From assembly GCA_025455065.1 (NCBI GenBank), contig JALONG010000006.1, positions 62,001-126,000 of the forward strand: 64,000 bases of DNA, read 5' to 3'. Origin of the DNA: Candidatus Kapaibacterium sp. GTDB lineage: Bacteria > Bacteroidota > Ignavibacteria > Kapaibacteriales > UBA4661. Position numbers and translations under genes: made by a program. Below the pieces are notes generated by a model that worked only from the letters and a program-made list of their open reading frames with translations, had not been told where the DNA came from and ran no database searches. Positions within the stretch are counted from its first letter, which is position 1, and every line of letters begins with the position of its first letter. Shown piece by piece: positions 8,645-16,737 of this stretch.

Positions 8645-9544
8645 ATGCTTTTTTCTCTTTTGAGTTTTTTTCTTCCGATTGCCGCCATTACGTGGGATGT
8701 CAAACCGGAAATGCTCACAATCGGTTCTGTTACTATTCGTTGGTACGGTGTGCTGTTTTCCTCCGGTTTTTTTCTGGGATATATTCTCATGTCAAGAATG
8801 TTTATGCGGGAATACCGCCCAATAACCGATATGGAGCCGCTCACCTTCTACATGATTGGTGGCACAATTATCGGCATGAGACTTGGACACTGCCTTTTTT
8901 ACCAGCCGGATTATTACCTTGCAAACCCGCTTGAAATCTTGCAAATCTGGAAAGGCGGCTATGCAAGTCATGGTGCGGTTGTCGGGATTTCCATAGCGCT
9001 GTGGCTCTATGCACGGAACCGCCCGGCACAGCCGTTTTTGTGGATTATTGACCGCATTGCGATTGTCACGGCGCTTGCAGCCTTTCTGATTCGCACGGGA
9101 AATTTTTTCAACCACGAAATGATTGGTCATCAAACAGATTTGCCTTGGGCTGTGATTTTCACGCAGCGTGATTTGCTGCCGCGCCATCCGTCGCAGTTGT
9201 ACGAGGCATTGTGCTATATTTTCACCTTTATTTTGATGCGCTTCATCTACAACCGTTATGACGCAAAAACGCCGAATGGTCTGCTTTTGGGCGTGTTTTT
9301 TATCTGCATTTTCGGAGCGCGGTTTGTCGTTGAATTTACGAAAGAAAATCAAGTGGCATTTGAAAGTGCTCTGCCGATAAACATGGGACAAATACTGAGT
9401 ATTCCGCTTGTTGCTTTGGGAACATTCTTGGTGATACGAGCGTTGAGAAATCCCGTTATCACGCCTGAAAAGCCAACGACATTCGGTACAAATAAACCCC
9501 GTACTAACGGTGCTTCATCCAAGAAAAAGAACGTCGCTCGGTAA
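8645..9544 (+). CDS. lgt: Prolipoprotein diacylglyceryl transferase
   Basis: Integral inner-membrane enzyme that transfers diacylglycerol from phosphatidylglycerol to the lipobox Cys of prolipoproteins, the first step of lipoprotein maturation. Seven hydrophobic segments are visible. Family motifs: IRWYGVLFSSGFFLGY, GGYASHGAVVGI (with the essential His region), LIRTGNFFNHEMIG (the Lgt signature) and RHPSQLYEAL. The last 30 residues are a basic Lys/Asn/Ser tail in the cytoplasm. Length is normal. It follows the cyclotransferase by 42 bases, so an envelope-maturation operon is likely. Confidence 0.96.
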   Translation: MLFSLLSFFLPIAAITWDVKPEMLTIGSVTIRWYGVLFSSGFFLGYILMSRMFMREYRPITDMEPLTFYMIGGTIIGMRLGHCLFYQPDYYLANPLEILQIWKGGYASHGAVVGISIALWLYARNRPAQPFLWIIDRIAIVTALAAFLIRTGNFFNHEMIGHQTDLPWAVIFTQRDLLPRHPSQLYEALCYIFTFILMRFIYNRYDAKTPNGLLLGVFFICIFGARFVVEFTKENQVAFESALPINMGQILSIPLVALGTFLVIRALRNPVITPEKPTTFGTNKPRTNGASSKKKNVAR

Positions 9545-9552
9545 TTTTTCTT

Positions 9553-9596
9553 GCGAGGCTCTCAATTCCCGCTCCTTCGCGGGTTGAAGGTCTCGC
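9553..9596. terminator. Imperfect hairpin after lgt
   Basis: Nested inverted repeat: GCGAG...CTCGC outside, CAA...TTG in the middle and CCCGC-TCCTTC-GCGGG at the tip. It lies 8 bases past the lgt stop. There is no clean T tract, so it may be a terminator-like or repeat-derived hairpin. Confidence 0.4.
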
Positions 9597-9642
9597 TCAT
9601 TTGGCAATTCCTCACTACTGAATTTTTTACATTTCCCTAACA

Positions 9643-10098
9643 ATGGAAAACCCCAATACATCCATGCCGCAAGAGACTACGAAAGAAACGCCTATTTCTG
9701 CGGCACAGCAGCAAAAACTTGAGCAGGAACTTTTCGCCCGTGCGCAGCGTGTTACCCGCGAGGATGAAAAAGTCGTCGTGGAGGAACTGCCCGAAAAAGT
9801 CGCTAAAGTGCTTGATTCCGTGAACCAGCGTCTGCCTGTGGTCAAAAATCTGCTCGGCAAAGTAAAAACGCTCTACTCGATGCTCCGCGACAAAGAGTTT
9901 GCTATGGCGTGGTCAAGCAAAACGATGATTATTGCGGGTTTGCTCTATTTTATCTCGCCGATTGACCTCCTGCCTGATTACATACCTGTTCTGGGCTATA
10001 TTGACGATGCGTTTGTGATTAGTATCGTGATGAACGCAATCGCCTCAGAAATTGAGCGTTTTCAAGAGCATAAAGCCGAAACACAAGCACATTCTTGA
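9643..10098 (+). CDS. DUF1232 (YkvA-type) membrane protein
   Basis: A 151-residue protein with an N-terminal charged region rich in Glu, Lys and Gln and a C-terminal DUF1232 domain: AGLLYFISPIDLLPDYIP followed by VLGYIDDAFVI is the family signature. Proteins of this group are small membrane-associated proteins with no assigned biochemical role. It stands alone between lgt and a large inverted repeat. Start ATG 9643 is preceded only by a weak purine stretch. Confidence 0.82.
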   Translation: MENPNTSMPQETTKETPISAAQQQKLEQELFARAQRVTREDEKVVVEELPEKVAKVLDSVNQRLPVVKNLLGKVKTLYSMLRDKEFAMAWSSKTMIIAGLLYFISPIDLLPDYIPVLGYIDDAFVISIVMNAIASEIERFQEHKAETQAHS

Positions 10099-10127
10099 GG
10101 AAGGGTAACATTTCAGGGTAAGTAAAA

Positions 10128-10246
10128 CAAGAACGCGGATTTTGAGGATGAAGAAGATGAAGAGGATTGTTTTACCGAACAATTGAGCCCTTTATTGCTC
10201 TGAAATCTTCCAAATCCTCTAAATCCTCATAATCCGCGTTCCCTTG
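10128..10246. repeat. Long imperfect inverted repeat in intergenic region
   Basis: Left arm 10128-10168 and right arm 10204-10246 are imperfect reverse complements: both carry GAACGCGGATT, a TGAGGAT unit and AGAGGAT units, around a loop of about 35 bases. The arms are made of repeated GAGGAT / ATCCTC words. It resembles the mobile or satellite-like intergenic repeats common in FCB genomes. The remainder of the gap 10099-10414 holds only a promoter near 10352-10378. Confidence 0.7.
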
Positions 10247-10351
10247 CACGAACTGCTCTGTCCTACCGCTTCGCCATGCCTTCGGAGCGACGGAAGAACG
10301 GGTTTGCCACAAAAAGTTGCCACAGAAAAGGTTACAAAAAAAATTAAGCGG

Positions 10352-10378
10352 TTGTTGTGGAAAAAAATCGTACTTTTG
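10352..10378 (+). promoter_or_regulatory. Promoter of the trans-sulfuration enzyme gene
   Basis: A -33 TTG at 10352-10354 and a -7 TACTTTTG at 10371-10378, separated by 16 bases, match the Bacteroidota layout. The ATG at 10415 follows 36 bases later, which argues against the longer open frame that begins at 10244. Confidence 0.6.
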
Positions 10379-10414
10379 CGTTCTTTATTTTTCTTTTCCA
10401 CTCTTTATACTGCT

Positions 10415-11569
10415 ATGCAATACAAAGGCTTTGCAACGACGGCAATTCACGTGGGGCAAGAACCTGACCCGCTTACAGGCGCGGTAACAGTACCGCTTTA
10501 CCAGACTTCTACCTACGCGCAAGAGGGAATCGGGCAGCACAAGGGCTTTGAATACGCACGAACGCACAATTTGACGCGCTTTAAGTGGGAGCAAAACCTC
10601 GCCGCGCTCGAAGCCGGAAACGACCAAGAAGCGTGGGGATTCGCCTTTGCAAGCGGTCTTGCAGCGATTGATACCATTATGAAATTGCTTTCGAGTGGCG
10701 ACCACGTTATTGCAGCAGAAGATATGTACGGCGGCACATTTCGCCTTTTTGACAAGATTTTACGCCGTTTTGGGATTGAATTTACCTACGTGGACATGAC
10801 CAATCCCGATGCCGTCCGCAAAGCACTCACACCGAAAACCAAAATGGTTTATACCGAATCGCCCACTAATCCGATGATGATGCTCACGGATTTGGTAGCT
10901 GTGGCGGCGATTGCTAAAGAAGCAGGTGCGATGACGGTTGTAGATAACACCTTCGCAAGCCCATATGTGCAGCAACCGCTTCGTTTGGGCGCGGATATAG
11001 TCATTCACTCCGCAACGAAGTATCTGGGCGGTCATTCCGACCTTGTAAGCGGCATTGTGGCGACAAATCGCAAAGACATTGCCGACCAATTAAAATTCCT
11101 CCAAAACGCCGCCGGTGCTGTGCCGGGACCCTTTGAATGTTGGTTGTGCCTTCGTTCTATAAAAACCTTGGCTGTGCGCATGAAACAGCATCAAGAAAAT
11201 GCCGAAAAAATCGCAGAATTTTGTGCAAAGCACCCCGCCATTCAAAAAGTCTATTATCCCGGATTGGCTTCGCATCCGCAGCATGATTTGGCACAAAAGC
11301 AAATGCGCGGTTTTGGGGCGATGATTTCTATTGAACTTGGCTCACTCGAAAAAGCAAAACAATTTGCAAGTTCTGTGCGCGTCTTTACTTTAGCCGAATC
11401 GTTGGGCGGAGTCGAATCGCTCGTGTGTCATCCGGTCAGCATGACGCACGGAAGTGTTCCAAAAGAAACCCGCGACAGGCTTGGTGTAACCGATGGTTTG
11501 GTGCGCTTGTCTGTTGGTATTGAGGATATTGAAGATTTACTTTTGGATATTGAACAAGCGTTGAAGTAA
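10415..11569 (+). CDS. Cystathionine gamma-synthase/lyase family PLP enzyme
   Basis: A 384-residue fold-type I PLP enzyme of the Cys/Met metabolism family, which makes or cleaves cystathionine in methionine and cysteine interconversion. The PLP lysine lies in HSATKYLGGHSDLVSG; other signatures are FASGLAAI, YGGTFRLFDK, VVDNTFASPYVQQPL and ESLGGVESLVCHP. It cannot be decided from sequence whether it is a gamma-synthase (metB) or gamma-lyase (mccB/mgl); the ESLGGVESL segment is shared. Start set at ATG 10415 (MQYKGFATTAIHVG), downstream of a good promoter. No other sulfur genes are adjacent. Confidence 0.9.
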   Translation: MQYKGFATTAIHVGQEPDPLTGAVTVPLYQTSTYAQEGIGQHKGFEYARTHNLTRFKWEQNLAALEAGNDQEAWGFAFASGLAAIDTIMKLLSSGDHVIAAEDMYGGTFRLFDKILRRFGIEFTYVDMTNPDAVRKALTPKTKMVYTESPTNPMMMLTDLVAVAAIAKEAGAMTVVDNTFASPYVQQPLRLGADIVIHSATKYLGGHSDLVSGIVATNRKDIADQLKFLQNAAGAVPGPFECWLCLRSIKTLAVRMKQHQENAEKIAEFCAKHPAIQKVYYPGLASHPQHDLAQKQMRGFGAMISIELGSLEKAKQFASSVRVFTLAESLGGVESLVCHPVSMTHGSVPKETRDRLGVTDGLVRLSVGIEDIEDLLLDIEQALK

Positions 11570-11628
11570 TCGGTCGTCAAATATAATTCACCATATATCG
11601 TTTATTTTCATTTACTTGGGCGTTTGCC

Positions 11629-13653
11629 ATGAATCAACAAGGCTACACAAACGGGGTTCACCCAAACGGACAAACCGCCAATGGCGTAAGTCATAACACA
11701 AGCAACGGTGCGGCTCACGAGCCATATCACTACAAATATCTTCCTGACATCAACTACCCCGCAGACCTGCGCAAACTCCCGCCCGAAGCGCTTACGGACG
11801 TTGCCAACGAAGTCCGCGAATACATGGTGGACACTATCACCAAAGTCGGTGGACACTTCGGTGCCGGGCTTGGAACGGTAGAATTGACCGTTGCTTTGCA
11901 TTATGTGTTCAACACGCCCAAAGACAAAATTGTCATTGACACAGGACACCAAGGCTACCCGCATAAAATCTTGACCGGACGGAAAAATGAACTTCATACC
12001 ATTCGTCAAAAAGGTGGACTTTCGGGCTTTTTGAAACGCACCGAAAGTGAGTACGATGCTTTTGGCGCAGGACACGCCAGCACGAGCATTTCTGCGGCGT
12101 TGGGCATGGCAACAGCGCGTGATGTAAAAGGTGAAGATTTTAACGTTATTGCGGTCATCGGCGATGGCGCAATGACGGGTGGTCTTGCATATGAGGCGAT
12201 GAATAATTGCGGTGTGCAAAAGCGCAAAATTTTGGTGATTTTGAACGACAACAATATGTCCATTGCGCCTAATGTCTGGTCTATCTCGAATTATTTTACC
12301 AACGTTTTCACGTCGCCGACCTTGCAAAAACTACGTGGTTCGATTGCCGATATGACCGACAAAATGGACGATTTCGGCGACCGCATCCGCAAAGTAGCGC
12401 ATAAAATCGAAGGTGGCATCAAAGCTGTTCTCACACCCGGAATGCTCTTCGAGGCGCTTGGATTCAAGTATTTCGGTCCCGTGAACGGACACAATATGCC
12501 ACAACTCGTGAAAATTCTTCAGTCGGTCAAAGATATTGACGGACCGGTGCTGCTGCACATTTCCACGCAAAAAGGCAAAGGGTACGCTCCGGCAGAGGGC
12601 GACAAACAGTTTTTACACGCTATCGGAAAAATTGACAAAATTACCGGAAAATCGCTGGCGAAAAAGCCCGATGTGCCGCTTCCACCCTTGTACCAGAACG
12701 TTTTTGGTCAAGCGATGATTGAACTCTGCCAAAAAGACCCGCATATTGTCGGCATCACCGCCGCAATGCCCGACGGAACAGGATTAAACCTGCTCCATGA
12801 CAAAATGCCGGAACGGGTGATTGATACAGGCATTGCCGAAGGGCACGCCGTTACAGCCGCCGCAGGTATGGCGTGTGAGGGCATTGTCCCGGTGGTGGCG
12901 ATTTATTCCACCTTCCTCCAACGCGCATTCGACCACATTGCGCATGATTGCGCTTTACAGCATCTTCACGTTGTTTTTGCGCTCGACAGAGGCGGTCTTG
13001 CGGGAGCAGACGGACCGACGCATCATGGTTTGCTGGACTTCGCGTATTTACGCTGTATTCAGGGTATGGTGGTGATGGCTCCGAAAGATGAGCAGGAATT
13101 GCGTAATATGCTCTATTCGGCGGTGTATCATTACAAAGCGGGTCCTGTGTCTATGCGCTATCCGCGTGGGAATAGCATCGGTGTTCCGACAGGTCCGATG
13201 CAGGCGCTTCCGCTTGGCAAAGGCGAGATATTGCGCTCGGGGCGTGATGTGGCGATTGTCGCCATTGGAAACATGGTGCATAAATCGCTTGAAGCCGCAG
13301 AATTGCTGTGGCAAGAGGGAATTTCGGCGGAAGTTGTCAATGCGCGGTTTGTCAAGCCGCTTGATACGGCGCTGATGGATGATTTATGCAGCCGTTTTGA
13401 CAAAATCATCACAGTCGAAGATGGTCAAAAGCAAGGTGGATTCGGCAGTGCTGTCTTGGAATACATCGGTACACATCACAACCGCACAACGGACGTGCAT
13501 ATTCACGGCATTGACGATGTGTTTATTGACCACGGCACACAAGAAGAACTCTGGCACGATTTGGGCTTGGACGGGGAAGGTATTGCCAACGTGGTAAAAG
13601 AATTTATCGGGTTCCCGAAACATCTTGACACAATGGAACTTGTCGGGCGCTAA
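11629..13653 (+). CDS. dxs: 1-deoxy-D-xylulose-5-phosphate synthase
   Basis: Thiamine-diphosphate enzyme joining pyruvate and glyceraldehyde 3-phosphate, first step of the MEP isoprenoid pathway. Signatures: GHQGYPHKILTGR, FGAGHASTSISAALGMA, the ThDP motif VIGDGAMTGGLAYEAMNN followed by ILNDNNMSI, and in the pyrimidine-binding domain RVIDTGIAEGHAVTAAAGMA with its catalytic Glu. The family usually starts near LLDKINYPADLRKLP; here about 35 extra residues precede it, rich in Asn, Gly and His (repeated NG words), a low-complexity tail unlikely to be part of the fold. Followed by a strong bidirectional terminator. Confidence 0.97.
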   Translation: MNQQGYTNGVHPNGQTANGVSHNTSNGAAHEPYHYKYLPDINYPADLRKLPPEALTDVANEVREYMVDTITKVGGHFGAGLGTVELTVALHYVFNTPKDKIVIDTGHQGYPHKILTGRKNELHTIRQKGGLSGFLKRTESEYDAFGAGHASTSISAALGMATARDVKGEDFNVIAVIGDGAMTGGLAYEAMNNCGVQKRKILVILNDNNMSIAPNVWSISNYFTNVFTSPTLQKLRGSIADMTDKMDDFGDRIRKVAHKIEGGIKAVLTPGMLFEALGFKYFGPVNGHNMPQLVKILQSVKDIDGPVLLHISTQKGKGYAPAEGDKQFLHAIGKIDKITGKSLAKKPDVPLPPLYQNVFGQAMIELCQKDPHIVGITAAMPDGTGLNLLHDKMPERVIDTGIAEGHAVTAAAGMACEGIVPVVAIYSTFLQRAFDHIAHDCALQHLHVVFALDRGGLAGADGPTHHGLLDFAYLRCIQGMVVMAPKDEQELRNMLYSAVYHYKAGPVSMRYPRGNSIGVPTGPMQALPLGKGEILRSGRDVAIVAIGNMVHKSLEAAELLWQEGISAEVVNARFVKPLDTALMDDLCSRFDKIITVEDGQKQGGFGSAVLEYIGTHHNRTTDVHIHGIDDVFIDHGTQEELWHDLGLDGEGIANVVKEFIGFPKHLDTMELVGR

Positions 13654-13680
13654 CAAACGGCGCGTGTGCGTGTGAATAAG

Positions 13681-13720
13681 CAAAAGCCTCATTTCTTCGG
13701 TTGGAGAAATGAGGCTTTTG
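13681..13720. terminator. Strong bidirectional terminator after dxs
   Basis: Perfect 16-base-pair stem (CAAAAGCCTCATTTCT against AGAAATGAGGCTTTTG) with an 8-base loop. A-rich on one side and T-rich on the other, so it can end transcription of dxs (+) and of the VapC-type toxin gene (-). Confidence 0.85.
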
Positions 13721-13780
13721 AATATTGCGGACAAATAGAAACGAGAAACATAATGCAAAGATTGTTCGTATCGGTATGAT

Positions 13781-14161
13781 TCAGCGTTTGTATGGTTGCA
13801 CAAGTTGAAGATTTGGGATGATTTTGTAATGCTTGTGATTAAAGGTGTAGAGTGGTAGCGCCTCTTGTACGGCTGTTTGACCAATAAAAACGTCAATTAT
13901 ACCAATGTTGTTTTTGAGATGATGCGTTTCAAAAATTTCTTGAGCAATTTCGGCGTGTGTTGCTCTAAGCCAGATGGTATGAACGTTCCGCAGGGTCTTT
14001 TGTACTGCATTGAGTTCACGCTTGGTGCGGCAGCCGGATAAAAGTTCCATCACAACAAATCTGGAAAGTAGGATTTCATCGTGATTGCTGCTAAACCAAA
14101 CCATTGCTTGTGGCAATCCTCGAAAAAGGTCTATCATCACATCCGTATCCACCATTATCAT
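13781..14161 (-). CDS. VapC-type PIN-domain ribonuclease toxin
   Basis: A 126-residue PIN domain. The acidic Mg-binding residues are visible: VDTDVMIDLF near the start, the Glu of VMELLSG at about residue 39, and IIDVFIGQTA around residue 92. The end, LYTFNHKHYKIIPNL, fits the usual T-x-N-x-K-H-F pattern. VapC toxins cleave tRNA or rRNA when their antitoxin is degraded. Its ATG overlaps the stop of the upstream antitoxin gene by 4 bases (ATGA), the classic toxin-antitoxin arrangement. Located between dxs and a 23S rRNA methyltransferase gene; no mobility genes accompany it. Confidence 0.92.
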   Translation of the reverse strand: MIMVDTDVMIDLFRGLPQAMVWFSSNHDEILLSRFVVMELLSGCRTKRELNAVQKTLRNVHTIWLRATHAEIAQEIFETHHLKNNIGIIDVFIGQTAVQEALPLYTFNHKHYKIIPNLQLVQPYKR

Positions 14162-14376
14162 CGCTGTAAGCCTCGCTGCTCTTCCTTATGGCGCATTTGC
14201 CGCACATATTCAGTGCTATCCCCAATATCCGTGCGGTCTTTCCAAATACCGACAATTGGACTTTTGGCAAGGTCGCTACCGCTCATTCTCATTGACTGCA
14301 GCGAATGTGTCTTCGCCTCAAGTTGGTTCTTTTTGCTTGTTTTGGGCAAATGTTTTTTTGCTGCTACTGTTGCCAT
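14158..14376 (-). CDS. Antitoxin of the VapC-type pair
   Basis: A 72-residue protein that starts at ATG 14376 (MATVAAKKHLPK) and ends in GIWKDRTDIGDSTEYVRQMR, a C-terminal pattern often seen in antitoxins paired with PIN toxins, where it wraps the toxin active site. The N-terminal half is short and basic and may bind operator DNA, though no clear fold can be read. The open frame is longer upstream (to 14499), but the first 41 residues look like untranslated leader. Translationally coupled to the toxin by a 4-base overlap. Probably autoregulated as a complex with the toxin. Confidence 0.82.
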   Translation of the reverse strand: MATVAAKKHLPKTSKKNQLEAKTHSLQSMRMSGSDLAKSPIVGIWKDRTDIGDSTEYVRQMRHKEEQRGLQR

Positions 14377-14510
14377 GCTGCAACCCTGAAAATCATGATA
14401 CAATGCTGAATTATGAAGAGAATAAACGTGCAGGTGCTGTTTTGTTCTTGGTAAAAAATACTCATTTTTCCTACTGTTTCCAAAGAAAAGGAATCCCATG
14501 CGATTGCGGA

Positions 14511-15701
14511 CTACACATCCGTCCGCCGCGTCCCCGCGTACAACTCATATTCAAGCAAACGACACTCCACATCGGCATTGTAGAACTCCACGCGGCGTTT
14601 TGCTTTTAAGCCGATTTTTTTTGCAAGGTCTAAATTTCCCGTAAACACATATCCCATATATCCTGCACAGCACTGTTTGAAAAAATCGCCAATAGCCTTG
14701 TACGTGGCTTCCAAAGCCGTTTCATCACCCAAACGCAAGCCGTATTCGGGATTGAGCATGACGGCGGGCTGCGTGTTTGCAAGGGCTTCCGGCACAGTTG
14801 TTTGTGCAAAATCACACACCTCAAACCTCAAAAACCGCTCCACACCTGCTTTTTCGGCATTGTGTCGTGCTGCGGTAACGGCTTCTTCGCTCATGTCTGA
14901 GGCAATAATCGCAAAGGGTAATTCTGTTAGCATAGCCTCACGAGCCTTGTTTTGAAGCACCTTCCAAACCTTTCGTGCATCGTGGTTGTAACCCAAAACG
15001 TGCATAAAACCGAAGTTCTCTCGCGTGAGACCGGGTGCTTGATTGAGGGCAATTTGCGCCGCTTCAATAGCAAGTGTGCCGCTTCCGCACATGGGATTCA
15101 CAAAAGGCGAGATTTTATCCCACTTCGTAGCCATTATCACCGCCGAAGCAAGACTTTCCCGCATGGGCGCTTTCCAAGGCATGGTGCGGTAGCCGCGCTG
15201 CGACAGCGATTCTCCCGATGTGTCCAGATAAATGAAACATTCGCTGTCTTTCCAGTACAGAAAAACTACTGCGCGGCTTGTGTCTGGGCCCGAATCGGGG
15301 CGAGTACCGCGTTTCTTACGGATTCTGTCCACGATTGCGTCTTTGCATTTCACATTGGCAAACTGCGTGTTGGTAATGCTCTCGGTTTCGACCGATGAAA
15401 TCACGCTCAAATAGCCGTCCGCAGGAATGATATTTTCCCAATCAATCGTCGAAACGCTCTTAAAAAGGTCGTCGGGGGAGCGCAAAAAAAAGCGCCCAAG
15501 TTGAAACAACACACGATGCCCCGTGCGAATGTGAAGGTTCAAACGCATTGCATCGGTAAACGTGCCTTCGGTGAGGATTCCTGCGGGTGCTTCCTGCAAA
15601 ACCGCATAACCAAGCGCTTCCGCCTCCATGCGAAGGTATGTGGTCATACGCTTGGGGCAGGTAATGAGGATGCGGGTTTTGGTGAGAAAACGGTTTTGCA
15701 T
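14511..15701 (-). CDS. THUMP-domain class I SAM-dependent RNA methyltransferase, RlmL-like
   Basis: A 396-residue protein with an N-terminal THUMP-like region (LHIRTGHRVLFQLGRFF) and a C-terminal Rossmann methyltransferase. Motif I is FVNPMCGSGTLAIEAAQIAL, about residue 208; the catalytic motif IV is AVMLNPEYGLRLGDE. This layout matches the N-terminal half of E. coli RlmKL, which makes N2-methylguanosine 2445 in 23S rRNA. Motif IV reads NPEYG instead of the more usual NPPYG. The RlmK half is not fused here. Next downstream is the VapBC-type pair, upstream a PHP phosphoesterase gene 16 bases away. Confidence 0.88.
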   Translation of the reverse strand: MQNRFLTKTRILITCPKRMTTYLRMEAEALGYAVLQEAPAGILTEGTFTDAMRLNLHIRTGHRVLFQLGRFFLRSPDDLFKSVSTIDWENIIPADGYLSVISSVETESITNTQFANVKCKDAIVDRIRKKRGTRPDSGPDTSRAVVFLYWKDSECFIYLDTSGESLSQRGYRTMPWKAPMRESLASAVIMATKWDKISPFVNPMCGSGTLAIEAAQIALNQAPGLTRENFGFMHVLGYNHDARKVWKVLQNKAREAMLTELPFAIIASDMSEEAVTAARHNAEKAGVERFLRFEVCDFAQTTVPEALANTQPAVMLNPEYGLRLGDETALEATYKAIGDFFKQCCAGYMGYVFTGNLDLAKKIGLKAKRRVEFYNADVECRLLEYELYAGTRRTDV

Positions 15702-15716
15702 GATGGAGGAAAAAAA

Positions 15717-16634
15717 TTACGATGCGAAAAATCGTGTTAAGCCAGATACCAAGCGTTGTGCGTGCTTCTGCATAGGCTTTTGCGGTGCTGAAGAGCGCCC
15801 GGCAAGCGCTTCGGCAAAGGGTAGAAAATCTTCCTGCATCAAGCCGTAGCGCCCTGTGTTTGAGCCGTCGCGCTTGTTGCCCCCGTGAAAATCTGAACCG
15901 CCGGTAGTCAGTAAATCATGCTCTTTAGCAAGAATCGAATACAGTTGGCAAACATCGGTGTCGTGCGAGGGATGATGCAGTTCAACGCCGTCTAAACCTG
16001 CTGCCAAGAGCGCATCGAACTGTTCGCCGCTAATCACGCGAGCGGGGTGCGCCAAAATTGCCACGCCTAAAGCCGCATGAATAAGGGCTATTGCGGCTTG
16101 TATGGGAAATTCACGCTGCGCGGCTTCGGGAAGCAGTTCGTCTGCCAAATATTTATCAAATGCTTCGCGTACCGACTTCACTAAACCCTTGTTCCACATT
16201 GCTTTGGCGATATGCTGCCGTCCAATAACTCCTTCACCCGAAACTTCCCGAACATCGCGTATCGAAAATTTTTTGATGCCGCGCTCTTGCAGCGCAGCAA
16301 TGATGCTCTCTGCGCGGTTATCGCGGTAGGCACGGGTTTCACGGGCATAGTCTAAGAGCGCTTTATTACCGGTGTCCACGCCGTAGCCCAATATGTGAAT
16401 TTCCCGTCCTTCCAGCGTAGCGCTGATTTCGATACCGCTTGTGAACCACATTCCACGTGCTTTCGCGGCTTCCCGTGCTTCTTCCACTCCGGCAACCGTA
16501 TCGTGGTCGGTAATGGCAATAGCTTTTACGCCGCGCTCAAAGGCACGTTGCACAACCTCCGTTGGCGTAAATGCACCGTCGGAAGCCGTTGTGTGATTGT
16601 GTAAATCGGCGTAAATCGTGCCACGTTGCGGCAT
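15717..16634 (-). CDS. PHP-domain phosphoesterase (YciV / RNase AM-like)
   Basis: A PHP metal-dependent phosphoesterase of 305 residues. It starts MPQRGTIYADLHNHTTASDG, with the HxH metal ligands, then AIAITDHDTVAGVEEA, GIEISATLEGREIHILGYG, VAILAHPARV, and TGGSDFHG near the end; these are the ordered ligands of the family that includes YciV, which hydrolyses 3',5'-bisphosphate nucleosides and trims RNA 5' ends. The open frame reaches 16682, but those extra codons overlap the terminator of the upstream permease gene, so ATG 16634 is chosen. Confidence 0.9.
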   Translation of the reverse strand: MPQRGTIYADLHNHTTASDGAFTPTEVVQRAFERGVKAIAITDHDTVAGVEEAREAAKARGMWFTSGIEISATLEGREIHILGYGVDTGNKALLDYARETRAYRDNRAESIIAALQERGIKKFSIRDVREVSGEGVIGRQHIAKAMWNKGLVKSVREAFDKYLADELLPEAAQREFPIQAAIALIHAALGVAILAHPARVISGEQFDALLAAGLDGVELHHPSHDTDVCQLYSILAKEHDLLTTGGSDFHGGNKRDGSNTGRYGLMQEDFLPFAEALAGRSSAPQKPMQKHAQRLVSGLTRFFAS

Positions 16635-16660
16635 AGAGGAAGTTCTGTGAGGTGAGAAAG

Positions 16661-16701
16661 AAAAAACTGCCGGAAGGCGCACTATTGCTCACTTCCGGCA
16701 G
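16661..16701 (-). terminator. Rho-independent terminator of the permease gene
   Basis: On the minus strand, a 10-base-pair stem CTGCCGGAAG / CTTCCGGCAG with a 15-base loop is followed by six T residues (A tract 16661-16666 on the plus strand). It lies between the permease stop and the PHP gene start. Confidence 0.85.
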
Positions 16702-16737
16702 AAACAGTTTTAACGAATTGTGCGGTCTTGTAACGAG

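Noticed and set aside
11608-12327. Minus-strand frame of 239 codons
   Set aside because: Shadow of dxs, whose motifs are beyond doubt.
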